Source: Pseudofrankia inefficax
Lineage (GTDB): Bacteria; Actinomycetota; Actinomycetes; Frankiales; Frankiaceae
Assembly: GCF_000166135.1 (NCBI RefSeq)
Contig: NC_014666.1
Coordinates: forward strand, 7,626,001 to 7,690,000
Length of the DNA stretch: 64,000 bases
Direction: 5' to 3'
Translations under genes and position numbers: made by a program
Shown here: in pieces, positions 55,621 to 64,000 of the stretch
Layout of the letters: every line of letters starts with the position of its first letter
Position numbering within the stretch: the first letter of the stretch is position 1
The notes under the pieces: generated by a model
The model's database searches: none
What the model was told of the DNA's origin: nothing
Seen by the model: only the letters and a program-made list of their open reading frames with translations

Positions 55621-55667
55621 GCGAGGTTCTCCCGGCTCCGGCTTCGCCGAGCCGGGAGGAACCTCGC
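55621..55667 (-). terminator. terminator hairpin behind rplL
   Basis: GCGAGGTTCTCCCGGCTC pairs with GAGCCGGGAGGAACCTCGC (one-base bulge), capped by CGGC-TTCG-CCG. 7 nt after the rplL stop. No U-tract; may be partial, as in the classical rplL-rpoB attenuator. Confidence 0.8.
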
Positions 55668-55674
55668 CGCGGAA

Positions 55675-56064
55675 CTACTTGACGGTGACGGTGGCGCCGG
55701 CGCCTTCGAGGGCGGCCTTGGCCTTGTCCGCCGCCTCCTTGGCGACCTTCTCCAGGACCGGCTTCGGCGCGCCGTCCACGAGGTCCTTGGCCTCCTTGAG
55801 GCCGAGGCTCGTCAGGGCGCGCACCTCCTTGATGACCTGGATCTTCTTGTCGCCAGCGGCCTCGAGAATGACGTCGAACTCGTCCTGCTCCTCCTCGACG
55901 GCAGCAGCGGGGGCGCCGGGACCACCGGCGACCGCCGCGACCGCGACCGGCGCGGCGGCGGTGACGCCGAAGGTGTCCTCGAACTGCTTCACGAACTCGG
56001 ACAGCTCGAGCAGCGTCATTTCCTTGAACGCGTCGAGCAGCTCGACGGTCGAGAGCTTCGCCAT
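55675..56064 (-). CDS. rplL: 50S ribosomal protein L7/L12
   Basis: 129 residues. Stalk protein recruiting translational GTPases. N-terminal dimerisation part [31 protein letters not shown], an Ala/Gly hinge, and C-terminal [56 protein letters not shown]. 112 bp behind rplJ. Confidence 0.98.
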   Translation of the reverse strand: MAKLSTVELLDAFKEMTLLELSEFVKQFEDTFGVTAAAPVAVAAVAGGPGAPAAAVEEEQDEFDVILEAAGDKKIQVIKEVRALTSLGLKEAKDLVDGAPKPVLEKVAKEAADKAKAALEGAGATVTVK

Positions 56065-56176
56065 GATGGCGGTTCCTTCCTCTACTGATCTTCGATCGTC
56101 TGACGCGGACGGGCCCTCGTGGGGAGAGCCTGAACCGCGGTTGGTGCGTGGCGGTCGACTGTGTCGATGCCCTCGA

Positions 56177-56743
56177 CTACTCGGCGGCGACAGCCGGCTC
56201 AGGCTGGGCGGACGCCTCGGCGGTGCCCTCCGCCTCGCGCTTGGCGCGCAGCGCCTCGGCGAGCCGGGCCGCCTGCGACAGCGGGGCGGCGAACAGCCCG
56301 ACGGCCTTGGCCAGCGAACCGTTCATGGCCCCGGCCAGCTTGGCCAGCAGGACCTCGCGAGACTCCAGGTCGGCGAGCTTGCGAATGTCGTCAGCCGACA
56401 TCGCCTTGCCCTCGACGAAGCCGCCCTTGACGATCAGGGCCTGGTTCGCGCGGGCGAACTCGCGCAGAACCTTCGCCGCCTCGACCGGGTCACCGCCGAC
56501 GAACGCGACGCCGGTCGGGCCGACGAGCAGGTCGTCCAGGCCAGTCACGCCGGCACGCTCTGCAGCGATCTTGGTGAGGGTGTTCTTGACGACCGTGTAC
56601 TTGGTCTTCTCGCCCAGCGACCGACGCAGCTCGGTGATCTGGGCGACAGTCAGGCCGCGGTACTCGGTCAGGACAGCCGCGGTGGAGTCACGGAACTCCG
56701 CGGTGATCTCCGCCACGGCGGCGCTCTTCTCAGGGTTCGCCAT
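56177..56743 (-). CDS. rplJ: 50S ribosomal protein L10
   Basis: 188 residues. Base of the L12 stalk. [34 protein letters not shown] and the [23 protein letters not shown] region are conserved; the C-terminal helix that carries L12 dimers is followed by an Ala/Glu tail. Translation is probably autoregulated through the leader. Confidence 0.98.
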   Translation of the reverse strand: MANPEKSAAVAEITAEFRDSTAAVLTEYRGLTVAQITELRRSLGEKTKYTVVKNTLTKIAAERAGVTGLDDLLVGPTGVAFVGGDPVEAAKVLREFARANQALIVKGGFVEGKAMSADDIRKLADLESREVLLAKLAGAMNGSLAKAVGLFAAPLSQAARLAEALRAKREAEGTAEASAQPEPAVAAE

Positions 56744-56988
56744 GGGGCTCCTTTGGGGAAAGGATGCCGGCCGTCTCCCAAAGGACCCATGAAACGACGA
56801 ACGCCCCGGCGCAGGGCTCGGGGCGTGAAACCTGACCAGGCGGCTCGAACACCCACGTGGGGCGCCGCACCTCGGCGGTTCGCGTCCGTCACCTGCGCGG
56901 GCCGCCCGGAATGTCCCGGGGCCTTCGGCCGTCTCCTGACAGACAGGTGAACGGCGACCAGCGGTCTTCGGTGTGGAACTACGTTCAG
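56744..56988 (-). promoter_or_regulatory. rplJ (L10) leader RNA
   Basis: About 240 nt between the probable start site and rplJ with several stems, among them ACGCCCC/GGGGCGT (56801-56826) followed by a TTCGTCGTTTC stretch, and GGCCGAAGGCC near 56923-56933. In most bacteria this leader binds L10(L12)4 for feedback control; the exact L10 kink-turn was not resolved by eye. Confidence 0.5.
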
Positions 56989-57026
56989 ATTATCAGCTAG
57001 CCGGTAACCCGGTACCCGGTAACCCG
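56989..57026 (-). promoter_or_regulatory. probable rplJL promoter with CCGGTAACC repeats
   Basis: Minus-strand -10 GATAAT (56994-56989). The -35 area is taken up by two direct copies of CCGGTAACCCG (57001-57011 and 57016-57026) around GGTACC, a symmetrical block that could be an operator; no good TTGACA is seen. Confidence 0.5.
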
Positions 57027-57290
57027 CCGCCCCGGGCGGGGCGGCCTTCCCAGAGCGGCGCGGCGGCCTCCCGAGTGCGGCGCGGTGGCCGAAACGCGTC
57101 CGGCGTAACAGTACTGGCCCGTCGACCGCGCGCCCGGACGCGCTCTGCGCCCAGTCCTCCCTCGGCTCCCGCCACGCGCTCGCCGCGATCTCGGTCCCCG
57201 ACACCACCTTTGGGCGATCAAACCGCTGCCGATCAAGGTCTGCCAACGCCGGCGACGGCGGTGCCGGCTCAGGCGGCGCTGCACCAAAAA
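57027..57290. other. rplA-rplJ spacer
   Basis: No gene seen. A few bases of A's (57286-57290) here are the U-tract of the rplA terminator on the minus strand. Confidence 0.5.
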
Positions 57291-57327
57291 CGCGAGCCGT
57301 GCCGGTCTGGGACCGGCACGGCTCGCG
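57286..57327 (-). terminator. intrinsic terminator of the secE-nusG-rplK-rplA operon
   Basis: 17-bp perfect stem (core GCGAGCCGTGCCGGTC, 57292-57307, and GACCGGCACGGCTCGC, 57311-57326), 3-nt loop, followed on the minus strand by TTTTTGG. 17 nt behind the rplA stop. Confidence 0.92.
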
Positions 57328-57344
57328 GAGGAGAGGGACGAACG

Positions 57345-58058
57345 TCAGTTCGTGGCGTCCTCGAGGAGGTTGCGCACGCGGTTCGGGTCGACCTGGATGC
57401 CGGGGCCCATCGTGGTCGTGATGGTGATCTTCTTCAGGTAGCGGCCCTTGGCCGCGGACGGCTTGACCCGGACGATCTCGTCCAGCGCGGTGCTGTAGTT
57501 CTCGACCAGCTGCTGCGCGGAGAAGTTCGTCTTCCCGATGACGATGTGCAGGTTGTTCTGCTTGTCAATCTTGAAGTTGATCTTACCGCCCTTGATCTCC
57601 TTGACGACCTTGGTGACGTCGAGGGTCACGGTGCCCGTCTTGGGGTTGGGCATCAGGCCGCGCGGGCCGAGGATACGGGCGATGCGACCGACCTTGGCCA
57701 TCTGGTCCGGGGTCGCGACGGCGGCGTCGAAGTCCAGGAAGCCCTCCTGGATGCGCGCGACCAGGTCGTCACTGCCGACGATGTCGGCGCCGGCGGCCTG
57801 CGCCTCGGCGGCCTTCTCACCGGCGGCGAAGACGGCGACCCGCGGCGACTTGCCGGTGCCGTGCGGCAGGTTCACGGTGCCACGGACCATCTGGTCGGCC
57901 TTGCGGGCGTCGACGCCGAGCCGGAAGGCGACCTCGACGGTGGCGTCGAACTTGGTGGCCGACGTCTCCCGCGCGAGGCCCACGGCCTCCAGCGGGGAGT
58001 ACAGCTTGTCCGCGTCGACCTTCTCGGCCGCGGCGCGGTAAGCCTTGCTGCGCTTCAT
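57345..58058 (-). CDS. rplA: 50S ribosomal protein L1
   Basis: 237 residues. [25 protein letters not shown] start, [39 protein letters not shown] and [22 protein letters not shown]1 is a known repressor of the rplK-rplA messenger. 150 bp behind rplK. Confidence 0.98.
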   Translation of the reverse strand: MKRSKAYRAAAEKVDADKLYSPLEAVGLARETSATKFDATVEVAFRLGVDARKADQMVRGTVNLPHGTGKSPRVAVFAAGEKAAEAQAAGADIVGSDDLVARIQEGFLDFDAAVATPDQMAKVGRIARILGPRGLMPNPKTGTVTLDVTKVVKEIKGGKINFKIDKQNNLHIVIGKTNFSAQQLVENYSTALDEIVRVKPSAAKGRYLKKITITTTMGPGIQVDPNRVRNLLEDATN

Positions 58059-58208
58059 GTGTGCTCCTTGTGGTTCAGGCGGACTCCCCGGACGCTGTCC
58101 GAGGGCCCTCCCACCTGTGTGGCGTCCCGCCGTCGGCCGAAGCGTGAGGCGGGGTGTCCGGGGCCGGAGCCCCTCGCGATCCGCGGCAGCGGACCGGCGG
58201 ACGAGGAC

Positions 58209-58643
58209 CTACTTCTCGACGGTGATGCCCATCGACCGGGCGGTGCCGGCGATGATGTTCTCGGCGGCCTCGATCGAGACGGCGTTGAGGTCGGGCATCT
58301 TCATCGTGGCGATCTCGCGCAACTGCGCGGCCGACAGCTTCGCGACCTTGTCGCGGTGCGGCGCGGCGCTGCCCTTGTCGACACCGGCGGCCTTGAGGAT
58401 CAGGCGCGCGGCCGGCGGGGTCTTCGTGATGAAGGTGAAGGACCGGTCGTCGTAGACCGTGATCTCCACTGGCACCACGTTGCCGACCTGCGACTCGGTG
58501 GCGGCGTTGTACTGCTTGACGAACTCCATGATGTTGACGCCGTGCTGGCCGAGCGCCGGGCCCACCGGGGGCGCCGGGGTCGCCTTGCCGGCGTTGATCT
58601 GGAGCTTGATCACCGCAGTGATCTTCTTCTTCTTGGGAGGCAT
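58209..58643 (-). CDS. rplK: 50S ribosomal protein L11
   Basis: 144 residues. [41 protein letters not shown] start and [28 protein letters not shown] end. L11 is the target area of thiostrepton-type antibiotics and is needed for RelA activation. Confidence 0.98.
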   Translation of the reverse strand: MPPKKKKITAVIKLQINAGKATPAPPVGPALGQHGVNIMEFVKQYNAATESQVGNVVPVEITVYDDRSFTFITKTPPAARLILKAAGVDKGSAAPHRDKVAKLSAAQLREIATMKMPDLNAVSIEAAENIIAGTARSMGITVEK

Positions 58644-58684
58644 CTCGTTCTTCCTTCGGGTGGGCCGGCCCCTGGGTGGACATC

Positions 58685-58748
58685 TGAGGCGGGCCCTCGG
58701 GGTAGCTACTTATGAAGGATAGCTACCGGCCAGGCCAGGCCCGCCTCA
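58685..58748. repeat. compound hairpin in the nusG-rplK spacer
   Basis: Outer 11-bp arms TGAGGCGGGCC/GGCCCGCCTCA, inner 8-bp arms GGTAGCTA/TAGCTACC around an AT-rich loop (CTTATGAAGGA). It could act as attenuator or leader of rplKA. No U-tract. Confidence 0.8.
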
Positions 58749-58782
58749 CCCGGACGGTTCAGATCTTGAAAGGACCTGCCGG

Positions 58783-59568
58783 TCAGATCTTCGCGACCTG
58801 GTTGAACTGCAGCTCGACCGGAGTCTCGCGGCCGAAGATGGAGACCAGCACCTTGAGCCGCTGGGCATCGACGTTGATCTCGCTGATCGTGGCCGGCAGG
58901 GTGGCGAACGGACCGTCCATCACGGTGACGGACTCGCCGACGTCGAACTCCTGCACCTTGACGGTCTCGACCTTCTTCTCCTTCTTCGCCGGCGGGACGA
59001 GGATGGAGAAGACCTCCTCACGGCGCAGCGGGGAGGGCTTGTTGGTCAGGCCGACGAAGCCGGTCACGCCGGGGGTGTTGCGGACCGCGGACCAGGACTG
59101 GTCGGTCAGGTCCATCCGCACGTAGATGTAGCCCGGGTACTTCTTCTGGGTCACCATCTGGCGCTTGCCGTTCTTGACGACCGGCACCTCCTCGAGCGGC
59201 ACCTCGATCTGGAAGATGTAGTCCTCCATGTTGAGGCTGGAGATCCGGGTCTCGAGGTTCGTCTTGACCTTGTTCTCGTAGCCGGCGTAGGAGTGGATCA
59301 CATACCAGTCGCCGGGCGCCGCCTCGAGCGCGCGGCGCAGCTCGTCCTCGTCGTCCTCGTCGTCGGCCACGGCTGGGCTGGGGGCGGGGGCGGGGGCGGG
59401 GGAGCCGGCGGTCAGGTCGTCGGCCGGCGCGGCGGACGAGCCATCCCCATCCAGCTCGGCACCGGCGTCCGTGCTCGCCACCTCGTCGTTCTCGAACGCC
59501 GCGAGCGGGTCAAGGCGTTCGACAGCCTCCCCCTGCTCGGAGGCGGGCTGCTCGGGAGACTGGGACAC
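58783..59568 (-). CDS. nusG: transcription termination/antitermination protein NusG, acidic N-terminal extension
   Basis: 261 residues. NGN domain with [23 protein letters not shown] near residue 88 and [24 protein letters not shown]-terminal KOW domain [24 protein letters not shown]. The 85 residues in front of the NGN domain are acidic and Pro/Ala-rich ([28 protein letters not shown]), as in other actinobacteria. GTG at 59568 with AAGGA 8 nt upstream, giving [11 protein letters not shown]. Confidence 0.97.
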   Translation of the reverse strand: MSQSPEQPASEQGEAVERLDPLAAFENDEVASTDAGAELDGDGSSAAPADDLTAGSPAPAPAPSPAVADDEDDEDELRRALEAAPGDWYVIHSYAGYENKVKTNLETRISSLNMEDYIFQIEVPLEEVPVVKNGKRQMVTQKKYPGYIYVRMDLTDQSWSAVRNTPGVTGFVGLTNKPSPLRREEVFSILVPPAKKEKKVETVKVQEFDVGESVTVMDGPFATLPATISEINVDAQRLKVLVSIFGRETPVELQFNQVAKI

Positions 59569-59860
59569 GGGGACGATCCTTACTCCTATGGTCGCCGCGT
59601 GGCGCACGGACTTTCGTGTGCGTCCCTCGGCGGCTGCGCTGTTTCGTGGTGGACTCGGACTCGCTGCTCGTGGGCTTCCTCTGGTTGACCTTGCTGGCTG
59701 GCGCCGTGGGCCGGACACCCGTTGGCTCGCGTACCGGTGTACCCGGCTCGCGCCTGGCATCGACCCGACCGAACACCACCGCGCGCCACGACCAGCTCGT
59801 TCGGTGCCGGTCGGCGAGCCAGCCCGCCGGCTCCACCGCTCCCGGTGGGCGCGGGCGCGG

Positions 59861-60109
59861 TCAGCCGAAGATCTGGAGCACCAACTTCGTGAGGCCGAAG
59901 TCGAGGGAGGCCACGATCGCGGTCATCACCGACACGAAGACGAGCACGACCACCACATAGGTGACCAGCTCCGTCCGGCCCGGGTAGATGACCTTCCGCA
60001 GCTCCGCCACGACCTCGCGGTAGAACCGCAGCGGTGTCATACGACGCCGGCCGCCAGCGCGCGCGGGCTGCTTGGCCCGCGGTGCCGCGTCACGGGTGTC
60101 GGTCGCCAC
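59861..60109 (-). CDS. secE: preprotein translocase subunit SecE
   Basis: 82 residues. A basic N-terminus, the amphipathic helix [18 protein letters not shown], and one membrane helix ([18 protein letters not shown]). 292 bp ahead of nusG. GTG start 31 nt behind tRNA-Trp, so both are probably one transcript. Confidence 0.97.
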   Translation of the reverse strand: MATDTRDAAPRAKQPARAGGRRRMTPLRFYREVVAELRKVIYPGRTELVTYVVVVLVFVSVMTAIVASLDFGLTKLVLQIFG

Positions 60110-60140
60110 AGCTCCACCACTCTCGATCGTCTGACCTACG

Positions 60141-60213
60141 CAGGGGCGACAGGACTCGAACCTGCAACCGCCGGTTTTGGAGACCGGTGCTCTACCAATT
60201 GAGCCACGCCCCT
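60141..60213 (-). tRNA. tRNA-Trp (CCA)
   Basis: 73 nt. Acceptor AGGGGCG/CGCCCCT with discriminator G, anticodon loop CTCCAAA with anticodon CCA, and the TTCGAGTC T-arm. CCA tail not encoded. The tRNA-Trp-secE-nusG order is conserved in actinomycetes. Confidence 0.97.
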
Positions 60214-60261
60214 AGGAGCCACCCGGCCCTGTTCCGGCGGCGGCCCGCGGCCCTCGGGCTG

Positions 60262-60289
60262 CCGTCCTCTAGAAACTCCTGGAGGACGG
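60262..60289. repeat. palindrome between tRNA-Trp and the aminotransferase gene
   Basis: CCGTCCTC/GAGGACGG with a 12-nt loop in the divergent promoter region. Function unknown. Confidence 0.6.
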
Positions 60290-60477
60290 GGACCGCCGAC
60301 TGCGTCGCCGAGTCGACTGGCCGCCTAGTTGCCTAGCACTACCGGAACTAGACCCGTGGTGGGCGCGCGGGTATCCCGTCGATGACGGCCCGAGCGGATC
60401 GAGCATACCCCCTCGACGCGGGCGCACCGCGTCTGGCTCACACGGGGGACCCAACATCTCTGGCAGCATGGTCCTCC

Positions 60478-61677
60478 ATGAGCCGGATCTCGCGCCGCAT
60501 CGGCGGCATCGCCCCCTCTGCCACCCTGGCCGTCGACGCCACCGCCAAGGCCCTGAAGGCCGCCGGTCGCGACGTCATCGGGTTCGGCGCGGGCGAGCCG
60601 GACTTCCCGACTCCCGATCACATCGTGGCGGCGGCCGAGAAGGCCTGCCGAGACCCCAGAATGCACCGCTACACCCCGGCCGGCGGCCTGCCCGAGCTCA
60701 AGGAGGCCGTCGCCGAGAAGACCCGGCGCGACTCCGGCCTGGTCGTCGACCCGAGCCAGGTGCTGATCACCAACGGCGGCAAGCAGGCCGTGTACGAGTC
60801 GTTCGCCACGCTGCTCGACCCCGGCGACGAGGTGCTGCTGCCCGCGCCCTACTGGACGACCTACCCGGAGGCGATCCGGCTGGCCGGCGGTGTGCCGGTC
60901 GACGTCGTCACCGGTCCCGAGCAGGGCTACCGGGTGACCGTCGAGCAGCTGGAGGCGGCCCGCACCCCGCGGACGAAGGTCCTGCTGTTCTGCTCGCCGT
61001 CGAACCCGACCGGCGCGGTGCACAGCCCCGAGGAGGTCCGCGCGATCGGCCGGTGGGCCGCCGGCGCCGGCCTGTGGGTCATCACCGACGAGATCTACGA
61101 GCACCTGGTCTACGGCGACGCGCGCTTCAGCTCGATGCCCGTCGAGGTGCCCGAGCTCGCGGACCGCTGCGTCGTGCTCAACGGCGTCGCCAAGACGTAC
61201 GCGATGACCGGCTGGCGAGTCGGCTGGCTGATCGGCCCGGCGGACGTGGTGAAGGCCGCGTCGAACCTGCAGTCACACCTGTCGTCGAACGTCGCGAACG
61301 TCTCCCAGGCGGCCGCGCTGGCGGCGGTCTCCGGCCCGCTGGACGCGGTCGCGCAGATGCGTGAGGCGTTCGACCGGCGCCGGCGCACCATGCACCAGTT
61401 GCTCAGCGACATCCCCGGCGTGGAGTGCCCACTGCCTGAGGGCGCCTTCTACGCGTACCCGTCGCTGCGCGACGTGGTGGGCCGGACGATTCGCGGCAAG
61501 ACTCCGGCGAACTCGGGTGAGCTGTGCCAGGTGATCCTGGAGGAGGTCGGAGTCGCGATCGTGCCTGGTGAGGCATTCGGGACACCCGGGTATGCCCGCC
61601 TGTCCTACGCGCTCGGCGACGGCGACCTGGCCGAGGGCGTGCGCCGCATCGGCGCGCTGCTCGGGGAAGCGTCCTGA
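60478..61677 (+). CDS. aspC: PLP-dependent aminotransferase class I (aspartate aminotransferase type)
   Basis: 399 residues. [43 protein letters not shown] (Asn of the PLP ring pocket), [11 protein letters not shown] and the Schiff-base Lys in [16 protein letters not shown], followed by [12 protein letters not shown]. Class I-beta AspAT like the enzyme found next to secE in Streptomyces. The ATG at 60478 gives the family start [20 protein letters not shown]; no ribosome binding site is visible. Convergent with the MaoC gene. Confidence 0.93.
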   Translation: MSRISRRIGGIAPSATLAVDATAKALKAAGRDVIGFGAGEPDFPTPDHIVAAAEKACRDPRMHRYTPAGGLPELKEAVAEKTRRDSGLVVDPSQVLITNGGKQAVYESFATLLDPGDEVLLPAPYWTTYPEAIRLAGGVPVDVVTGPEQGYRVTVEQLEAARTPRTKVLLFCSPSNPTGAVHSPEEVRAIGRWAAGAGLWVITDEIYEHLVYGDARFSSMPVEVPELADRCVVLNGVAKTYAMTGWRVGWLIGPADVVKAASNLQSHLSSNVANVSQAAALAAVSGPLDAVAQMREAFDRRRRTMHQLLSDIPGVECPLPEGAFYAYPSLRDVVGRTIRGKTPANSGELCQVILEEVGVAIVPGEAFGTPGYARLSYALGDGDLAEGVRRIGALLGEAS

Positions 61678-61694
61678 CCTGGCGCTGAGAGCGC

Positions 61695-61728
61695 CGTCGG
61701 CCGCCGTCTCACCGGACGGCGGCCGACG
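61695..61728. terminator. bidirectional terminator between aspC and the MaoC gene
   Basis: 14-bp perfect arms CGTCGGCCGCCGTC/GACGGCGGCCGACG, 6-nt loop, 17 nt after the aspC stop, in the convergent gap. No U-tract. Confidence 0.75.
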
Positions 61729-61827
61729 CGCGGCCACGCTGGCTCCCGGGCTCCTTGGTCTGTCTGGTCCCTCTGGTCTGTCTGGGCGCCGCCGCACGTT
61801 GCCGGTCGGCCTGGGCGGCCCGCGCCG

Positions 61828-62772
61828 TCAGGCGAGGCGGGCGGTGGCTCGGGCGGCCATGAGGACCTTGTTGCCGTCGCAGCGGACGACCAGGTTCACG
61901 ACGACGCGGTTGCCGTCGAGCTTCTTCTCGACGGTGCCGCGCACCTCGACGAGCGCGCCGGTGTCGTCGTTCGGCACGACGACCGGCGACGAGAACTTGA
62001 CGCCGTACTCGCAGATCGCGCCGGGGTCGCCAGCCCAGTCGGTGACGACCCGGCCAGCGGTGGCCATCGTCAGCATTCCGTGCGCGATGACGCCGGGCAG
62101 GCCGACCTCGGCAGCGACCTTCTCGTTCCAGTGGATCGGGTTGAAGTCACCGGAGGTGCCGGCGTAGCGGACGAGGTCCGCACGACGGAGCCGGAAGGAG
62201 CCCGCCGGGAGCTCGGCGCCGATCTCGACCTCGTCATAACGCACCGTCGAGGCCCGCGGCGCACTCTCGGGCTCGCCGGGGGCGGCCGGCGCCGGGACCT
62301 CGACGCGAACGGGGCCCGCGGTCGGGTCGGCGGTGCCGCGGGAGATCAGGCCGCAAAGGCCCGTGGCGACGGGCTCACCGGTGGTCGCACGGAAGTCGTA
62401 GCCGGCGGTGAGCACCTCGTTCGTCGCGACCGTACGCAGGCCGGTCAGGGTCGTCACCGCGGTCAGCTCGTCGCCAGCCACCACCGGTCGCGACAGGCTG
62501 AAGCGCTGCTCGCCGTGCACGATCAGTGAGAAGTCCATGCCGAAGGCCGGGTCGCCGATCGGCAGGCCCAGCTCACCGGGAATCGCGGCGACGAGGAACG
62601 TCGGGGGCGCGACCAGGTCCGGGTAGCCGGCGGTCCTGGCGGCCTCGAGATCGTGGTAGAGCGGATTCGGGTCCCCGATGGCACGGGCGAACTGTCGGAT
62701 GTGCTCACGGCCGACCAGGAACGGCGTGCTGGCGGCGAACTCCCGCCCGATGAAGGCCTGGTTCAGCGGCAT
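61828..62772 (-). CDS. fused two-domain MaoC-like dehydratase (HadA-HadB type)
   Basis: 314 residues containing both halves of a system usually encoded by two genes. N-terminal domain (1-150, PLNQAFIGREFAASTPFLVGREHIRQFARAIGDPNPLYHD) resembles the HadA/UPF0336 subunit. The C-terminal domain (about 185-314) carries the hydratase-2 motif GDFNPIHWNEKVAAEVGLPGVIAHGML with the catalytic Asp/His. In mycobacteria HadAB dehydrates 3-hydroxyacyl-ACP in mycolate synthesis; in an organism without mycolates another acyl chain must be the substrate. ATG at 62772 with GGAG upstream. Confidence 0.88.
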   Translation of the reverse strand: MPLNQAFIGREFAASTPFLVGREHIRQFARAIGDPNPLYHDLEAARTAGYPDLVAPPTFLVAAIPGELGLPIGDPAFGMDFSLIVHGEQRFSLSRPVVAGDELTAVTTLTGLRTVATNEVLTAGYDFRATTGEPVATGLCGLISRGTADPTAGPVRVEVPAPAAPGEPESAPRASTVRYDEVEIGAELPAGSFRLRRADLVRYAGTSGDFNPIHWNEKVAAEVGLPGVIAHGMLTMATAGRVVTDWAGDPGAICEYGVKFSSPVVVPNDDTGALVEVRGTVEKKLDGNRVVVNLVVRCDGNKVLMAARATARLA

Positions 62773-62967
62773 GAACGACTCCGATCTGTCCGATGACCCG
62801 GCCGGGTCCGTCCATCCACTACCACTACCACGCACCGCCCGCACCCAGCCGAAGCCGCGCACCCGCCTTAACTTCAGGGTCGTGGCGAGTACCGCGGCCG
62901 GATCCGGGCCTGTCGCGTGCCGTTCAGGGTCCTCGCCCCGAACGGCGCCAGGTGGCCCAACGCGACA
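62773..62967. other. rpmG-MaoC spacer
   Basis: No gene seen. A second hairpin GCCGTTC/GAACGGC lies at 62919-62946, next to the rpmG terminator; the MaoC promoter should be here. Confidence 0.5.
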
Positions 62968-62994
62968 AGGCCGGCGACCTCAGGTCGCCGGCCT
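62968..62994 (-). terminator. terminator hairpin behind rpmG
   Basis: 13-bp perfect arms AGGCCGGCGACCT/AGGTCGCCGGCCT separated by one base (effective loop 5 nt or so). Between rpmG and the MaoC gene. No real U-tract. Confidence 0.7.
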
Positions 62995-63139
62995 CTCGAC
63001 TAGCGGGGTGACAGGCTCCGGCCGGGCTGTCCGCCGGACCTCGACCGACCCGGCCGGGCCGACGAGCGTTCCGGCCGTGAAGCCGGTGGACGCCCGAAGG
63101 GTGCCCGGCCGTCTGGCGCGAGCCTGCCCGCGCCGGGAC

Positions 63140-63304
63140 TTACCGGGTCTCGCGGTGGTCCGTGTGCTGCCGGCAGTTCGGGCAGAACTTCTTCAGCTCG
63201 AGACGGTCCGGGTCATTGCGACGGTTCTTGCGCGTGATGTAGTTACGGTGCTTGCACACCTGACACGCCAGAGTGATCTTCGGACGAACGTCGGTGGCGG
63301 CCAC
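63140..63304 (-). CDS. rpmG: 50S ribosomal protein L33, zinc-binding form
   Basis: 54 residues: [20 protein letters not shown], then [20 protein letters not shown] and [13 protein letters not shown]. Two CxxC pairs make this the C+ zinc form. GTG start at 63304. Short, but confirmed codon by codon. The rpmG-MaoC neighbourhood is conserved in actinomycetes. Confidence 0.96.
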   Translation of the reverse strand: MAATDVRPKITLACQVCKHRNYITRKNRRNDPDRLELKKFCPNCRQHTDHRETR

Positions 63305-63603
63305 GGCGTGAGCCTCTTCCTGTAGCGGTTTACCAAACGGTCTGACGCCGCGAAGCGGACGCCTCCCGCCGGAGGCCCGCCACTCTGCGGCCAGCCGCGC
63401 TCACAGCGCGGCCTAGGTTCAGGTTCAGATCCAGGGTCGCCCCAGACCAGAGTCCACAGAGAGTCTAGCCGACCCGAAAGGCTCGACCGAGCAGCCCCTC
63501 ATCACATCCCAGCCAGCCAGCCCATAGCTCAGCCGGCAGGCCCCGAAGCCAGCAGGACCCCCGAGCGCCAAGCGCCCAGGCCCCAACCGCCCAACCCAAG
63601 CCA
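63305..63603. other. tRNA-Met to rpmG spacer
   Basis: No gene seen. The half next to tRNA-Met is the sixth copy of the dispersed repeat. Confidence 0.5.
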
Positions 63604-63712
63604 AGGGGGTGTCGGGGGGCGAAGCCCCCTGACCCGGGGGTTCCAGGGGTCGCCCCCCTGGGTAGACATCAACCAACCGGAAAGGAGCCCGAAGGGCTAC
63701 GAACAGGTTGAT
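63604..63712. repeat. dispersed composite palindromic repeat, copy 6 (most complete)
   Basis: A GGGGGC-GAA-GCCCCC hairpin (63615-63629), hairpin I CCAGGGG-TCG-CCCC..TGG (63643-63662), the conserved GTAGACATC, and hairpin II with outer ATCAACC/GGTTGAT and inner AGCCC-GAA-GGGCT (63668-63712). It ends 2 nt before the 3' end of tRNA-Met. Confidence 0.85.
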
Positions 63713-63714
63713 CG

Positions 63715-63788
63715 TAGCGGTGGCCGGATTTGAACCGGCGACACAGCGATTATGAGCCGCTTGCTCTGCCAGGCTGAGCTACACCGCC
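63715..63788 (-). tRNA. tRNA-Met (CAT), elongator type
   Basis: 74 nt. Acceptor GGCGGTG/CACCGCT (one G-U), anticodon CAT in GCTCATAATC, T-arm GGTTCAAATCC. The first base pair G-U excludes the initiator type (mismatch C-A), so this is elongator Met. CCA not encoded. Confidence 0.93.
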
Positions 63789-63907
63789 TCGGACGCCACA
63801 TACGGCGGGCATCCCGACCGGCAGCGTACTGGCTAAAGGCCACACACGACAACGAATTAGCGGTGGCCGTTGATCTTGACCACGACCTGATGTCGGCCGG
63901 ACCGTCG

Positions 63908-63980
63908 AGCCCCTTTACGGAATCGAACCGTAGACCTTCTCCTTACCATGGAGACGCTCTGCCGACTGAGCTAAAGGGGC
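63908..63980 (-). tRNA. tRNA-Thr (GGT)
   Basis: 73 nt. Acceptor GCCCCTT/AAGGGGC, anticodon GGT in the loop ATGGTAA, T-arm GGTTCGATTCC, discriminator T. The tRNA-Thr-tRNA-Met-rpmG order is typical of actinomycetes. Confidence 0.95.
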
Positions 63981-64000
63981 GCTGCTCTCGCGGGTCACAC

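Noticed and set aside
55210-56088. A + strand frame through the 13-bp repeats and across rplL
   Set aside because: It is antisense to rplL and owes its length to the repeat and GC bias.

Overview
The window is about 64 kb of chromosome from a high-GC actinobacterium. Codons end almost always in G or C, GTG and TTG starts are frequent, and the gene order matches the core region of Frankia and Streptomyces relatives. A Frankiaceae-like organism is the best guess, from gene order and the shape of the intergenic repeats rather than any database comparison. Nearly all genes are housekeeping. No phage, insertion sequence, CRISPR array or defence island is visible.

Positions 1-12.9 kb: the end of a PcrA/UvrD helicase gene on the + strand, then a minus-strand block read from right to left: alanine racemase (alr), tsaE, tsaB, rimI-like and tsaD (tRNA t6A synthesis), a threonine ammonia-lyase, a bifunctional NAD(P)HX repair enzyme (nnrE-nnrD fusion) and an alpha/beta hydrolase. 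Three less familiar genes lie among them: a small acidic protein (8785-9111), a membrane-anchored protein (9384-10973, +) and a SWIM zinc-finger protein (12346-12858, +).

Positions 12.9-20.9 kb: glmS and glmM (cell-wall amino-sugar synthesis), rpsI and rplM, a second membrane-anchored acidic protein (18494-19951, +) and truA.

Positions 21-44 kb: the classic ribosomal super-cluster, all on the minus strand. In transcription order it runs rpsL-rpsG-fusA-tuf, the S10 operon (rpsJ to rpsQ), the spc operon (rplN to secY, then adk and map), and the alpha operon (infA-rpmJ-rpsM-rpsK-rpsD-rpoA-rplQ).

Positions 45-64 kb: a Mug-type DNA glycosylase (+) bracketed by two copies of a 75-bp structured repeat; rpoC and rpoB; rplL and rplJ; rplA, rplK, nusG and secE; tRNA-Trp; a PLP aminotransferase (+); a fused two-domain MaoC dehydratase; rpmG; tRNA-Met and tRNA-Thr.

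The most unusual material is between the genes. The spacers are long for an operon region. They carry a dispersed composite palindromic repeat (six copies of the first hairpin, several with a second covarying GAA-triloop hairpin), very strong GC hairpins directly behind ribosomal-protein stop codons and inside operons, a 13-bp G-rich tandem array, and a well-formed rpoBC promoter that implies a transcript leader of about 620 nt. Several genes (glmS, the SWIM gene, the 18494 gene) look leaderless.
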